A DNA stretch of 37,063 nucleotides, from the NCBI GenBank assembly GCA_014885115.2, contig WKLE02003856.1, positions 1 to 37,063 on the forward strand, given 5' to 3'. Shown one piece after another: positions 10,357-21,244 of the stretch. Position numbers and translations under genes: made by a program. A model generated the notes under the pieces. That model made no database searches. It was not told the DNA's origin and worked only from the letters and a program-made list of their open reading frames with translations. This DNA is from Asterionellopsis glacialis (taxonomy: Eukaryota; Bacillariophyta; Plagiogrammaphyceae; Rhaphoneidales; Asterionellopsidaceae). Every line of letters begins with the position of its first letter. The stretch's first letter is position 1.

Positions 10357-12001
10357 CTTTGCTTCTGCGTATCACAAGCACAAGCTTGAATCTACGAGCG
10401 CAACAAAAAACTATGTGATGCTCTCTACAAGAGGCCCAGGAAAAACTAGTGTCTAACTTTTCAGTACCTGTACGTAGTCCTACAGGAATACGGTGAAGTT
10501 TTCGGATAAAAACTGGCATCACCCTAGAGATTAGGACTTCATGTATTATTTTTGAAGAGGAGTTCTCTTGACAAACATTGGATTGTTTAGGTACGAAAGA
10601 ATCACCATGGACGGTGCCAGTAAGTACCTGGGTAGGACTACACACCGTACCGGTATTGGAACAAAACCTGGTATCTGCACAGGTACCTGGTACAAGTTAC
10701 CAGAGATACCGGTACCAGGTACGCTCTTGTATCAGATACAGAACTTAGATCCTACCAGGTAAGGTCCTACCTGTACGTGGTTTACAAGACAGGTGCTAGT
10801 AATCTGAGAGGTACCGATATCTGTGAGAGAGAGACGATTTCTGTTATCAGGAACAGGTTCCAAACTAGTCAAGTAGCAGGTGAGCCTGCTCCGTTATATA
10901 ATCACAATACCTGGTGCCACAACACCCCCTTACATGGTAACATTAATAATTGGTCCTCTTGTCTTATATTTTAATGAATGCGTAAATTAAGTTCCAGATA
11001 GATAGTAGGTTTCATTCAAGTTCAATGAATGTGTCGTTGTCTAATGTCTGTTTATTCAAGTACATGTTGTATGAATGAATGGAGTACCTGGTACCGGTAC
11101 TGTATCTGGTACAATAGGTTCAATACTAGGTAACAGGTAACTTGGTATTCTGGAACCAAAGTTGCCTGGTACTGCTGTACCAGGGATCAGATATTGGTCA
11201 AATTAAATTAACAGGTCTACTATCTGTACCTGGTACGTGCTATTTCTTAGAAATTTTAAATACCTCATTTTGTATCAGGTAGAGTGGAAAAATACTGTAT
11301 ATCTTGTACCAGGTCCATGATAGTATCTGACCTTGACAGAAGGCATATGACTATTACTTACTATAACCTCTCAGTGATCGTAAAATTTTCTACGACCAGT
11401 TTTTGTTGACGTTTTAATATTTTAATAGTTTTTCACTCTTACCAGGTTTGTAGTTCAATAAGGTATGCTGTAGTACAGGTACAGGTAGGACTTTCTGAAA
11501 TGGTCTGTAAGGTACCAGGGTACAACGTACCAGGTACCATTGAGTGTCCTACCAGGTATTTAAAAGTCCTAGTCCTAACAATTCACAAACTTCGTCTGCA
11601 CGCTATCGAAGTTTTGTTGCTTGCTGGAAGAAAACAAAAAAGGAGGAAATACGAAAGTTTCAGTTCTTGAAAATACACCAAACAAGATGTGCAAACAATC
11701 GAGCATACCAAGTATAGCATTAGGGACAGAATAGAGGATTTGGGTTCCAATACTTCTTGAGAATGGAGTTAAAATTGGGCGATGCACATGTAGACAATTA
11801 AGTACATGCATGAATTAAACCATGATCTTAACTTTCTACTTAAAAATAAATGTTTTCTCTTCTCTTCAAACACAAATAAGCATGGCCCACATAGCTTGTT
11901 ATCAAGTCGCTGGTAAAGTTGTAAAACAAGAAGATTCACTAAGATATTCTCAACTCTTATGAAAGTATATTCATAGTATCCCTGCCCCCAATCTGGACGT
12001 T
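10357..12001. other. Gene-free region containing the palindrome cluster
   Basis: No supported gene. Short plus-strand frames at 10568-10974 are made largely of the palindrome repeats and have no recognisable product. The part from about 11570 to 12001 is the downstream flank of SIN3 and shows nothing distinctive. Confidence 0.5.
10620..11560. repeat. Cluster of GTACCTGGTAC/GTACCAGGTAC palindromes
   Basis: About 15 full or degenerate copies of TACCTGGTA or TACCAGGTA occur here, for example near 10628, 10682, 10713, 10752, 10908, 11085, 11228, 11305, 11440, 11505, 11529 and 11551. Spacing is irregular, and several copies are joined to CCGGTAC. The full unit GTACCTGGTAC is palindromic around its centre. 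Isolated copies occur at the Copia LTRs and near 20490. Origin and role are unknown. Confidence 0.75.
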
Positions 12002-15000
12002 CTAGCCTCTTCTTTGTCGTTTAGTAGCAATACTGTCATTCGTTACTGCATCCCCATCCTTCTTGTCTGACGCAAGTTCGTCAGATACATCATCATCACT
12101 ATCAGATATGACCCCCAGAAACTCCATGTGAATTACGCTCTTTTCGGTTTCTGGCACCTTGCAGTACTGGAAGGCAAACATGTTGTCTCCCTCGGACAGA
12201 TATGCTGCTTCTTGCCGGAATGCCTCCGGCTTGAAACTTCCCGCGTCCAAGTGTCTTCGGAAAAGCTACAGCAAATGTTGATTTAAGCCCTTAATGAGAT
12301 ATCAGTATTAAAAAAAAAGTACACAGCTTCCTTCGAACAAAACTTACCTGAATAAGACTTTGCATCGTATCATCACTAGCAATATTCTGCAAGTTCTTCA
12401 CGATATGCGATAATAATTTATCCATCGTGGCTAGCTCATATGCTCCATGTCCCAACAAGCACCGGACCCTGTCCTCATACTTGCCACCCTCAGCAGCACT
12501 GCTTCCTGATGAGCTATAACCGCCGTCAATCAAAGCGTACACGAGACTAAGATACGCCTCGTACCGTTTTTGTCCCAAATCCTTTTCGTCATCACCAACC
12601 ATTTGCTCCACAAGAGTTGTTAGGGATCTATCATTGCATACGCTGAAAGCTAACTTTTTTGCGATGTTCAACCTTCGAATTAAAATCTGATGAAGTCGGA
12701 AAAATAGATAGAGACTTTGCGTACCAATAGTAAGCATGTCAGTGCTTCGTTCCAAAGTTTGAGAATCTGACGCCCGAAGCTGGTTGGTAAAGCCAGACTT
12801 CTCCACAGTTAATACAGAACAAAGCACTGCTTCTGGTTTGAGATACGACCGACCCTGCGGCAAATCGACAACATAAGTATTGTCAGAAGTACGGAATTCG
12901 ACCACAGTGCCTTCGCCGTGAATCGTCGATGCAACGGCCCCTGGCGGCAGCGGATGGTGATTCATGGCAGTGGGATGAGATTTCCCTCCACCATCTTTCG
13001 CATCTTCTTCCCGTTCACGAAGCTGCTCGGTAACAACATTGTTGCCAATTTCATTTTCATCAGCTGAGCTACTTTCCTCGTCGTAATCATCTCGTCTCTT
13101 CTCCTCCTCGCCATTGCTAATCACCGCTGCGTCGTCTGATGCAGTTTCTTTAAAATCAAGTGCAGGCTTTTGCATCCAGTTGAGAGAAAGTCCAAATAAT
13201 GGGCCAAGGAACTCTCTCCAAACTCGATGGCATTTTTCTTTCTCACTTGGGGAGGTTGACCCTCTCTCCAACGCAAATGCAATGATTCGATATGCATCTC
13301 CCTGCATTTTACTGCAGTTTTCATACATAAGACTGAGATGCGGTGTGAACAGCTTTTTGTCTGGTTTAGGCAGATTGGTCAAGTCTAGTTTTCGCTTTAG
13401 CACATCACGCATTGTAACTTCGTAGAAACTGCCGTGTTCTTCCTTGGCTTTATCAAGACGAGCAGCTAAAGCTGCACTTCCCTCGGATCCACCGTTCGCT
13501 GACCTATCCTTGATTTCAGCCACCAGCGTCCGTGTACTTGTTGCTCGTTTGTCGGTTGTTCTCCATGTTAGGCTGCGATTGTCAAGACTCTTGTAGTAGT
13601 TCATTTCTGCGAGTTCCTTCCAATGTACATTCAGACGTTCGCGTGCAGCAAGCCATTCGCGATCTTTCTGTCGAAGACGTTGGACGACAACAGGGATTGC
13701 AACTGTAGGATTTTTGATCATAAGATCTAGCATTTCTTGACCGGCATCTCCGTAAATTCGGGTGATGGAGTTCCTGTGAATCACACCTAAGATTCTCTTG
13801 TGGTCAAAGACGTACTGGTAACGCTTACCGCCCATCCCAGTACCACCAGGGGCGCCCAATTCTTCTTGTGCAAGCTGTGCAATTTCTTCAGCAATTGGTT
13901 CCAACCTACGTAATGTGGCAGCATTACTGTCGATGACCATATCAATTTCAAATCGTTCATCTTCGCATCTGAACAACACTTCTTCGTGCTGATTTCTTCG
14001 CATGTGACGGAATGTATAGCTTTCTTCGCTACCAACAGGCAAAGACACCCACACGTCGTTCAAGACCTTCGCTTCCTCTTCATTCCTTTCACTACAAGGT
14101 GGAGCGGGATAATCGCGAGGAAGCGCACGATACGAAGGACTGCAGCGACGACAACGAGAAAAGTCGATTTCTGACAAAGGCACTGAATACCACGAGTCTT
14201 CAATGGATGGGGCGGCGCCACTCTGTGATCCGGCAGCTGATAAAATGCGTTTGAACTCCTCGAACAATTCTGCGTTGCGTTTGCCGAGTAGTGGTTCCAC
14301 GAAATTCAACATTTCATTTCGTGATAGAATTTCCTGAGAATACAAATGTAGACATTTGAGAAACTCTGCCCAAGCCTGTCCACCATCCCTTGTGTAGGAA
14401 GTAAGCGCCTCTTTTGCAGCATCGAAAAACTGTCTCTCAACAGCAGAATTGTATACAAATGATTCTGGCTGAGGCGGATGAATTGGCACTAATGGCACCT
14501 CTCTCGTCGGCGGCGAATACGGACGTTTTCGAGCTGACACCGCCTTCCCCGGCAGAGCTGCAGCCGGAGCAACTTCGCGTTGCCCCTCTGCCTGATGAAT
14601 GGCATTTTTCCTAGTCATATCAATAAACTTTCCGGTTTGCACATGCTGCTGTTGCTGTTGCTGTTGAGCAGGTATATGATTCTGGGCTGCTGCAGGTCTG
14701 AACTCACTATGCTGCTGCATGTGTCGCCCAGCATACGGGTCTTCCACTTGTTGCATAGCAGCGGCTTGACGAGCCTCTGATGCTTCAGCTGCACGATGTA
14801 ATCGCTCTTTAGCTTGCTCCTGTACAGCATCCGGTAAGAAAAATGTAAATTCTTTTAACAAGTCTGGATGATCTGCGAAAAGTTCTGCGACTTGTTCCAA
14901 AACTTCCTTGATACCACGTTGCTCTTTTTGGTACGTATGGAGAATTTCCAAAAAGTGATGGTATGTACCAGGATCGTTTGCAAATCGTTTCTTAATATTT

Positions 15001-16592
15001 GTCACGTAAGAAATGGCATGATCAAATTCAACGGCCTGATGCTGTGGAGCTGCTGGCTGGGGTGGGACTGGATGTGCCGGCATTTGTCTCGACGGATGCT
15101 GTTGTGCTGCAGGTCGCGGTTGTCCTCCTGCACTCTGGACAAAAGTTCCGTCTCTCACAGCACTAGGAGGAATTGGCTGGTTAACTGACTGTGGATGGGG
15201 ACCTGGTGGGAACGGCTGCGGTTGTTGCTGCACAGTTGGACGAGCAGGTGGTGCGCCCATTGGAGCAGCTGCATTTGACATGCTTGAAGCAGGCGGAGGA
15301 GCTGCTCCATCCTGCATGGACGTGGAGGTCTGAGCCTGTTGTGGGGGCTGTGCCGGACCTCCCATTCCACGTTGAGCTTTAGCTTTTGCTTTAGCTTTTG
15401 CTTCCGCTGCTACAGCTGCCGCGGCAGCTGCCTCTTGTCTCCTGTGTGCCATTTCAGCCCTATGGATATCATCTAAACCAATCTTATATCCATCTGGGAG
15501 GAATTTGTTAAATCCAAGAATCAAATTGTTGTATCCACGAAAGAGTTTGGAAACGCGCTCAATAACACCTGGGGTATCCACCTCTTGACTCTTAAAATTC
15601 TTCATGATTTCAAGAAATTCATTGTAAATCCGTGGCCGGTCTCCGAATTCTCGCTTTACATCATCCAAATACAGTAAGGCATCTTCGACTCGCAATTCTC
15701 TCATAATCCCTCCTGGTGGAGGGGGGGCCGGAGGAGCAGAAGCACCAGCAGGACCCTGAGGTCCAATTTTTGGAGAGGGGCCAGGGCCAGGACCAGGACG
15801 AGCGAATGGTTGACGAGGTCCACCTGGATTATTGGGTGGAGCTGGCGCACCTGCTGTAGGCTTTTGTTGTGGGGGATGGGGAGGTCGATTGGCTGAAGCT
15901 GATGGCGGCATGGCAGAAGGTCCCGAATGCATCGGTGGCCCTTGTTGCGCCTGCTGCTGAGACGGAGCAGGAGTAGGCCCGCCCGATAGATGACGTTCCA
16001 CAACACCAGGTTGCTTCTGAGGAGGCGGAGGTCCAGATCCAGCGACTGATGGGTGCGGGCCAACACTGGGATTGTTGCCACCAGGTGCTTGTGGCGGTCT
16101 TGGACCATGGAACGATGATGGAACACCAGGTGGGACGACTGGTCCACCCCCAGGTGCTGCATGTACCGACCCCGGCGCATGGGAAGCAGGTGCTCCATTT
16201 GAATTGGGAGGTGGACGGTGAGGAGGAGGATGACCTCTGCCGAACGGTGCTGTGAGTGGATAAGGCCCAGGCTCACCCATCTTTGAAACGGAAGAAGGAC
16301 CAAGGGGAGGCATTGGCGCACCACTTCCTGGAATAGCATTGTTCGGGGGACCTGTCGGAGGAACCGCCATGCGCGAAGGTTTCTCGGATACATCATTTTT
16401 TACTCCTGGGCCCATGCCGGTCACACCACCTGCTCCCATGGGAGGAGCAACTCCACCCTGTTCTCGTTTCTTGGCTTCCATTGCCGCAGCTACATTTGGC
16501 GGATGTTTGAGACCGCCAGGAACTCCGCTTGGAGGTATGCCACCACCAATACCATTGCCAGGAGGAGGATTCGGTGGCGGAGTCGGACGCAT
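12002..16592 (-). CDS. SIN3: SIN3 transcriptional corepressor (paired amphipathic helix protein)
   Basis: Two exons, 16592-12348 and 12265-12002, separated by an 82-nt intron (donor GTAAGT, acceptor TGTAG), give 1502 residues. Residues 1-295 are Pro/Gly-rich and disordered. Three paired amphipathic helix domains follow: PAH1 about 302-370, PAH2 about 522-592 and PAH3 about 722-790. The histone-deacetylase interaction domain starts near 801 (SEIDFSRCRRCSPSYRALP) and runs to about 1060. The conserved C-terminal Sin3 region extends to near the end. An Ala/Lys helix repeat follows PAH1, and Gln/His runs lie between PAH2 and PAH3. SIN3 scaffolds class I histone deacetylases on chromatin in the nucleus; PAH domains bind repressor peptides. 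The start at 16592 is the first ATG and lies about 700 bp from the divergent prefoldin gene. The last exon ends in a basic KRQRRG tail. Confidence 0.95.
12266..12347 (-). other. SIN3 intron
   Basis: An 82-nt phase-0 intron. Splicing joins SLIQ to LFRRHLDAG and keeps the frame open to the stop at 12002. Without it the first exon would read into a stop near 12291. Confidence 0.85.
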
Positions 16593-17294
16593 TTTTTTGT
16601 CGTTTACGTGAGTGGTGCTGTTTCTGAAAAACTCACTACAAATAACCCTTGTATGTTTGAAAAAGTCTTTTTTATGACGGCGAAAATCTCAAAATCGCCG
16701 ATACGCGCGGACGTGCACGTGTGTCTGCAAGTAACTGTTCACTACCGGTGTCGGTGCACGACAAGGCGTCTGAAACAATGGATAGAGTATCGTTTTCGAT
16801 ACAACCTTTCCCTCAGCTTCTCTATACAGCTTTGGAAGAGGAGATCTGCAATCGATAGAAAGGAGCACTGTCTTGGCCGTTCGATACAGACAATGGCGAC
16901 ACCGAGATGTTACCTTGCGATGCGGTTTTTAGAGCAGCTTCTTTTTTCTGAATTCAATGTTGCGTTGAATGAATATGGTACCGTACCCACAGGTACGCCG
17001 GCAAATGATTCACACGTAGGTTTCTACATGGGTGGAATTAGTATGTCTTCACTTGACATAATTTCACTTTAACCGTTTCTAACATATCACTTCTAAGCAT
17101 TTCACGAGCTAAACAAACCCATCAAAAATCCAAAAAGAGTTCTAAAAGTATCTTATTATTAACGATAGGGAGTTGTATGTCATGTAGAATTCTCAATTTT
17201 TGAAGGACAATAAGAAAGGTTTCTGCGCACGAATGCGCAAAGGTGAGACTCAATTTGGCCAAGGACTGAAAGTTAAGAGGGGATTCGAGTGACC
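16593..17294. promoter_or_regulatory. Shared divergent promoter region, SIN3 and prefoldin 4
   Basis: About 700 bp lie between the two divergent start codons and should hold both core promoters. I see no clear TATA box at a fixed distance. A GC-rich patch with a short GTGCACGTG palindrome lies near 16713-16721. A plus-strand frame spanning 16503-17072 overlaps the SIN3 coding start and has no recognisable product. Confidence 0.5.
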
Positions 17295-17871
17295 ATGGCG
17301 AGCAGTGGGGGAGCAATTCTCGCAAGAGAAGAAGAAAATGACAACGAAGTTCGACGAGAAGATCAAGACAATATCAACAAATTCGGTCGTTTGAATGCAA
17401 GACTTCACGAGATCCGGGATACAAGACAGATTCTCAAGGTGCGTCGTCGACATTTCATCTTGGTCGACACCCAAAAAGAAGAAAAGGAGCGCGGGGGCTG
17501 CCACCAAGAAGTTCCTTAGAATATTTTACTTAGAGGATTCCAGATTCTAAACTCCATTAAATTATTATTGCTAACCCTTTCCATTTTTATTTTGCTTATT
17601 TTTTACACAGAAAAAATTAGAAGGAATTGATGATGCCTCCACTGAACTCATGATGGGAAGTGGCGATAAAGTAATGATTATGCTTGGTGAAGCCTTTATT
17701 GAAGTCGAAGAGGACGAAGCTACAGAATATTGTGAAGAACAGGTTGAAAAGCTCCAAGCTACCATCGATGAACTCGAAGAGGAAGAAAGCTCAATAGTGA
17801 ATGAGCAAGCTGGACTAAAAAAGATTTTATATTCTCGGTTTGGAAAGTCCATTAATCTCGAAGAGAAATAA
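17295..17871 (+). CDS. PFDN4: Prefoldin subunit 4
   Basis: Exons 17295-17438 and 17611-17871, with a 172-nt intron (donor GTGCGT, acceptor ACACAG), encode 134 residues, the usual length for the family. Prefoldin is a heterohexameric cytosolic chaperone that captures nascent actin and tubulin and passes them to the CCT chaperonin; subunit 4 is beta-type. The N-terminal coiled coil carries REDQDNINKFGRLNARLHEI. A beta segment (GDKVMIMLGEAFIEVEEDEA) and a second coiled coil rich in Glu follow, ending in YSRFGKSINLEE, a hallmark of prefoldin 4. The ATG at 17295 follows GACC. The gene is transcribed divergently from SIN3. Confidence 0.93.
17439..17610 (+). other. Prefoldin 4 intron
   Basis: A phase-0 GT-AG intron of 172 nt with a T-rich 3' end. 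Removing it joins RQILK to KKLEG in the first coiled coil, as expected for the family. Confidence 0.85.
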
Positions 17872-18076
17872 AATGTACTACTAGTCTAATGTTTTTCAAA
17901 AATTGATGTGCATAATATTTTGTTTTGTGAGTCATGAAACTTTATTCTGTTATCGCATTGAGTTGTATTTTCTTTACAAGTTTTTTTTGCCAAGGGGAGT
18001 ATTCCACATTCTCTTTCGATAGTGAATGCTACTCCCAATAGAACTATAATATATAAAGTGTTCTTGTCGAAATATC

Positions 18077-18475
18077 TTACAGATTATCAAGATAACTCTT
18101 TGCTGGTTGGTTTCCTCTGTTGGGGTCCTCCCTACGACGCTTCTCAAGATCAGCTTTCATATTTTCTCGGAGTTGTGATCGGAACTCATCCGTCGACAAG
18201 TTAGCATCTGGTGCAAGTTTATGAAATCTTGATCCTTTCAAAGTGCTTTCATCATCATCATTATTGCCAGCAGCATCACTGTTATCTCCTGTATTCGCTG
18301 TCGGATCATGGTTGAAGGGAGACGATGGAAATTCTGGTGTACTTTTCAACGCAACATTGTTACTATTCACTGTTACTCCAAACTTTTTCGTTAAAAAGCT
18401 AGGAGATGTATTGAATGCAAATGCAGACGCAAAAGATGATGTAATAATAGCAATTGTAATCTCTGATACCTTCAT
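18077..18475 (-). CDS. Predicted plastid-targeted small protein, unknown function
   Basis: A 132-residue frame starting at ATG 18475; a longer frame opens at 18511, but the signal peptide fits the inner Met. The first residues MKVSEITIAIITSSFASAFAF form a hydrophobic signal peptide whose end contains ASAF followed by Phe-rich sequence. This is the bipartite signal that sends proteins into diatom plastids: signal peptide cleavage, then a Phe-led transit peptide. The mature part has an acidic Asn/Asp stretch, then a helical, strongly charged C-terminus (FRSQLRENMKADLEKRRRED) and ends SYLDNL. I recognise no domain and no membrane segment after the signal. Its 3' end lies about 200 bp from the convergent prefoldin gene. 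Confidence 0.72.
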   Translation of the reverse strand: MKVSEITIAIITSSFASAFAFNTSPSFLTKKFGVTVNSNNVALKSTPEFPSSPFNHDPTANTGDNSDAAGNNDDDESTLKGSRFHKLAPDANLSTDEFRSQLRENMKADLEKRRREDPNRGNQPAKSYLDNL

Positions 18476-18893
18476 TATTTTTTGACTCGAGACGTTGTTA
18501 TGTGATTCCAATGCCGATTACTGAATGCCAAAAGATGATAGATGCGAAGATTGATCTGCTGTGACGTCTTCTGACGTTTGCCAAGCCTCTCTAGGTACTG
18601 TGCCAGATACGCAGTTTCAAAACACACAGTAATGAATGTTCTTGTTGTGCGATTCTCGGGAGTTCTTCTTTCGTTTTGAGAGAACCCGGATGATGGGTTT
18701 ACGGAGTGCGGGTGATAGAACCCGACTGGAACCTGCGGGACTGACTGACTGTATGAGCAGAACATCTAAAAAAAAGAACACTTCCCATTTTTAATGCAAA
18801 AGCACAAAGAAGTGTGAAATAACTCTATGGAATACAAATAAGAGGACTATGATTATTTAATTTATTTAACCAACAAACGTATAATCGAGGTGC

Positions 18894-19292
18894 AGCATTC
18901 AGGCTGGAATTGTGGCCGGTTTGGCAGTCATGGGAGGAACCCTCGTGGCAGGACCAATGGGTGCGGCTGTGGGTGGTGCCATGGGTACGGTCATGGCAGT
19001 CATCATGTCCAAAGATGTGGTTGGATTGAAGAAAATCTTGGAAGATGTTGTCGCGTTATTTTCCGAAGTCCTTCGAGAAGAATTTACAGATGCCATTCGT
19101 GGGAATCCAGAACTTAAATTACTTTTGAGTGGTAGTACTATCATTAGTGTTGTCCGATACATGGTCGAGAAGGTTACCATCAAGGATGAAAACGCAAAGA
19201 AATTAGATGGTGTCTTCACATGGATTTCCCGTGGTTGTACTATCATTAGTGTTGTTCGATACATGGTCGAAAAGGATGAAATGAAAACGTAA
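18894..19292 (+). CDS. C19orf12-like protein, 5' exon not found
   Basis: The coding segment starts at a plausible splice acceptor (CATTCAG, then GCTGGAATT at 18901) or at ATG 18930, and runs to a stop at 19292. It encodes a Gly/Ala-rich, strongly hydrophobic hairpin (MGGTLVAGPMGAAVGGAMGT), then an amphipathic part with EEFTDAIRGNPELKLLLSGS. This layout, a glycine-zipper membrane hairpin followed by a soluble helix pair, resembles human C19orf12, which associates with mitochondria and the endoplasmic reticulum; the match is by eye. A 43-nt segment encoding TIISVVRYMVEK occurs twice (19131-19173 and 19233-19275), which lengthens the C-terminus oddly. A 61-base assembly gap follows about 300 bp downstream. 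The N-terminus is probably in an upstream exon I cannot identify. Confidence 0.5.
   Translation, partial: SIQAGIVAGLAVMGGTLVAGPMGAAVGGAMGTVMAVIMSKDVVGLKKILEDVVALFSEVLREEFTDAIRGNPELKLLLSGSTIISVVRYMVEKVTIKDENAKKLDGVFTWISRGCTIISVVRYMVEKDEMKT
19131..19275 (+). repeat. 43-nt direct repeat within the C19orf12-like gene
   Basis: Copies at 19131-19173 and 19233-19275 match at 40 of 43 positions and encode the same 12 residues (TIISVVRYMVEK) with synonymous changes. The sequences before each copy differ, so this is not a simple tandem duplication of the 102-bp interval. Confidence 0.85.
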
Positions 19293-19594
19293 AAAGTTAC
19301 AAGATGACAAAATTATGCTGTCATAATAACTTTGTGGAAAGTAGGCCATCTAGATTGGAAGTTAGAACATACAATGCCCAGATGCTGCACTGAAGCCTTT
19401 CTAGACAACATTCCTTTAAAAGCCTCTGTTGTTTCATGACGATTAACGACTTTCTCACTAAGTAAAGTGTTTAATCACAAGACAAAAAATGATGCCTCTA
19501 TTACTACTCTCTAGTAAAGTAATGCTAAAATTTCTTTACCTGGCATATCTAGTACAAGATACTTGCGCACATGTGTTGTATATGCCCTTGCTAT

Positions 19595-19655
19595 NNNNNN
19601 NNNNNNNNNNNNNNNNNNNNNNNNNNNNNNNNNNNNNNNNNNNNNNNNNNNNNNN
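19595..19655. other. Assembly gap (61 N)
   Basis: A run of 61 undetermined bases lies in the intergenic stretch 19293-19737 between the C19orf12-like gene and the 3' end of the BRO1 gene. Otherwise this stretch shows no gene, only short TTA/TAT microsatellite sequence near 19691-19710. Confidence 0.99.
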
Positions 19656-19737
19656 ACAAAGCCCGCCATCTTTTTATTGGCTTTCACAAGTTATTATTAC
19701 TATTATTATTTTGTGCTCTCCACCCTATCAGAACTCC

Positions 19738-21244
19738 TCACATATTAAGTTTCTTTTCTAATTGACGTGCTAAATCACTATCGGATCGTTGTAATGCACC
19801 ATGGTTGGGTAAGACTAAAGGGAGTGGATCAACACCTTCATCACTCATCGTAAAGGGTGATACTTTAGAAATGAAATGTCCCTTTTGTAATTTGTCTTGT
19901 GCTGTAACCTTGGGTGGGACACGATCAAAGTATACAGATGAATTATCATCTTCCCAATACTTTAAAAGTTTTTTCAAATGTGTTTGGAAATCTTTCAAAT
20001 CTTTATCGAGAGTATGTAACGTCGTTGTTTTAGATACATCTGGTAATCCAGCACTATTCGTATTTGTTCGAAAAGTTAATTCTTGAGCAGCTTCACTCAG
20101 CAAGGCAATGCCCATTCCATAGTTACCATCGTCCCAATTTTGGCGTGCTTGAAAGTAAAGTGATAATGATCTTTGATAATAAATTTGAAATGTAAGGAGT
20201 GTAAAGAATTCCTTGTCCACTGTAAACAAGGGAAGAAAGAGGAGAATTGACAAGTGATGTTGTTAGAGAACAAGACGCTAGATTAGAAAAAAGAAAGGCA
20301 TGGGTTGCTTTTGATAGTAAAGCATACAAGCACACCGCATACATATCACACTTTACCACCAGCAGTGAGAATACCTGTATAAACTTACTTTTCGCCATTT
20401 GTTTAAATGCTTCCTTCCTCATAACACTCACAAACTCATCTATCTTTTCGGATACTGATAAACATAATTTCGCCAAAAGTCCATAATTAGGAGTACCAGG
20501 TTTGATCAAGACAGTAGCGACTGCCATTTGTTGGGCTTGTGTTAAAAACAAAAGTTTAAGTCCCTTGCATACACCTACCGTCGCCTCACTGGGGAGTGAT
20601 TCCATGGGGACAGATCCGCGTGCATTCCATTGTGGCAATGCCTCTTTTTCCATATATTCCATGATACCCGCAGCCTTACAAAAGTTTTGACTTGCAACTT
20701 TAAAATCTCCTGCTGCAGAGGAATCACAACCAGCCCAACCACGCCCCAAGGCTATCGTAGCAATGGTCATTACCATATCATACATGAGTGCTTCTGCCTT
20801 GTAAACCTTTCGTTCTTTTTTACTTGATGACTTTTTCTTTTTCTTATCACCAGGTGCGGGGACAGGTGTCGTTTCCGGTTCGATACCGGAACACCATTCA
20901 AAGACTAACATTTCATCTAACCTTGCTGTTTCCGGTTGAAATTTACAAGTGATTAAAATTTGTTGTATCAAGGGTAAGTATTCTTCAGCTGCATGGACAA
21001 CTTGATCTGGTAAGGGACGTTTGGCTTCCAAAGCTTCCTTTAAATCAGAACGCGATGCATCTGCACGTAAAATTTTAGGTTTCGTAAAGGCGTGTGTCCC
21101 CACAGTTTTAAAACTACGTTGAAAATTAGCCTTATCACGAATCAAGGGCGTGGGGAATCGATGTACAGCTGATGCTAATCGGATAGCTGAATCAGGATGG
21201 CCCCAATCCGTATCTTTTAATTCTGTATTGACAAAGTCAGCCAT
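19738..21244 (-). CDS. BRO1-domain protein (BROX/ALIX type)
   Basis: Exons 21244-20389 and 20219-19738, with a 169-nt GT-AG intron, encode 445 residues, essentially a lone BRO1 domain. BRO1 domains form a banana-shaped helical solenoid that binds ESCRT-III (CHMP4/Snf7) and acts in endosomal sorting and membrane repair. Visible landmarks are FCKAAGIMEYMEKEALPQW, the long helices around LTQAQQMAVATVLIK, and the C-terminal SVYFDRVPPKVTAQDKLQKG, the extended arm of the domain. A Lys-rich insertion (KKKKKSSSKKERK) interrupts the domain near residue 140. No V domain, Pro-rich tail or C-terminal CAAX box follows, unlike ALIX or BROX. An in-frame ATG at 21520 would add 92 basic residues, but MADFVNTEL at 21244 fits better. 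The gene is divergent from the AAA+ gene. Confidence 0.85.
20220..20388 (-). other. BRO1 gene intron
   Basis: A 169-nt intron, donor GTAAGT and acceptor TTTACAG. It joins a split Met codon and restores the helix MDKEFFTLLTFQIYYQRSLS. Confidence 0.85.

Noticed and set aside
10568..10974. Two short plus-strand genes
   Set aside because: They consist largely of the palindrome repeats, have no recognisable domain and abut without splice support.
16503..17072. A 189-codon plus-strand gene
   Set aside because: It overlaps the SIN3 coding start on the opposite strand and shows no protein-like composition or domain.
18475..18765. A minus-strand gene upstream of the plastid protein
   Set aside because: It overlaps the first codon of the better-supported plastid protein, has no domain and is probably leader sequence.
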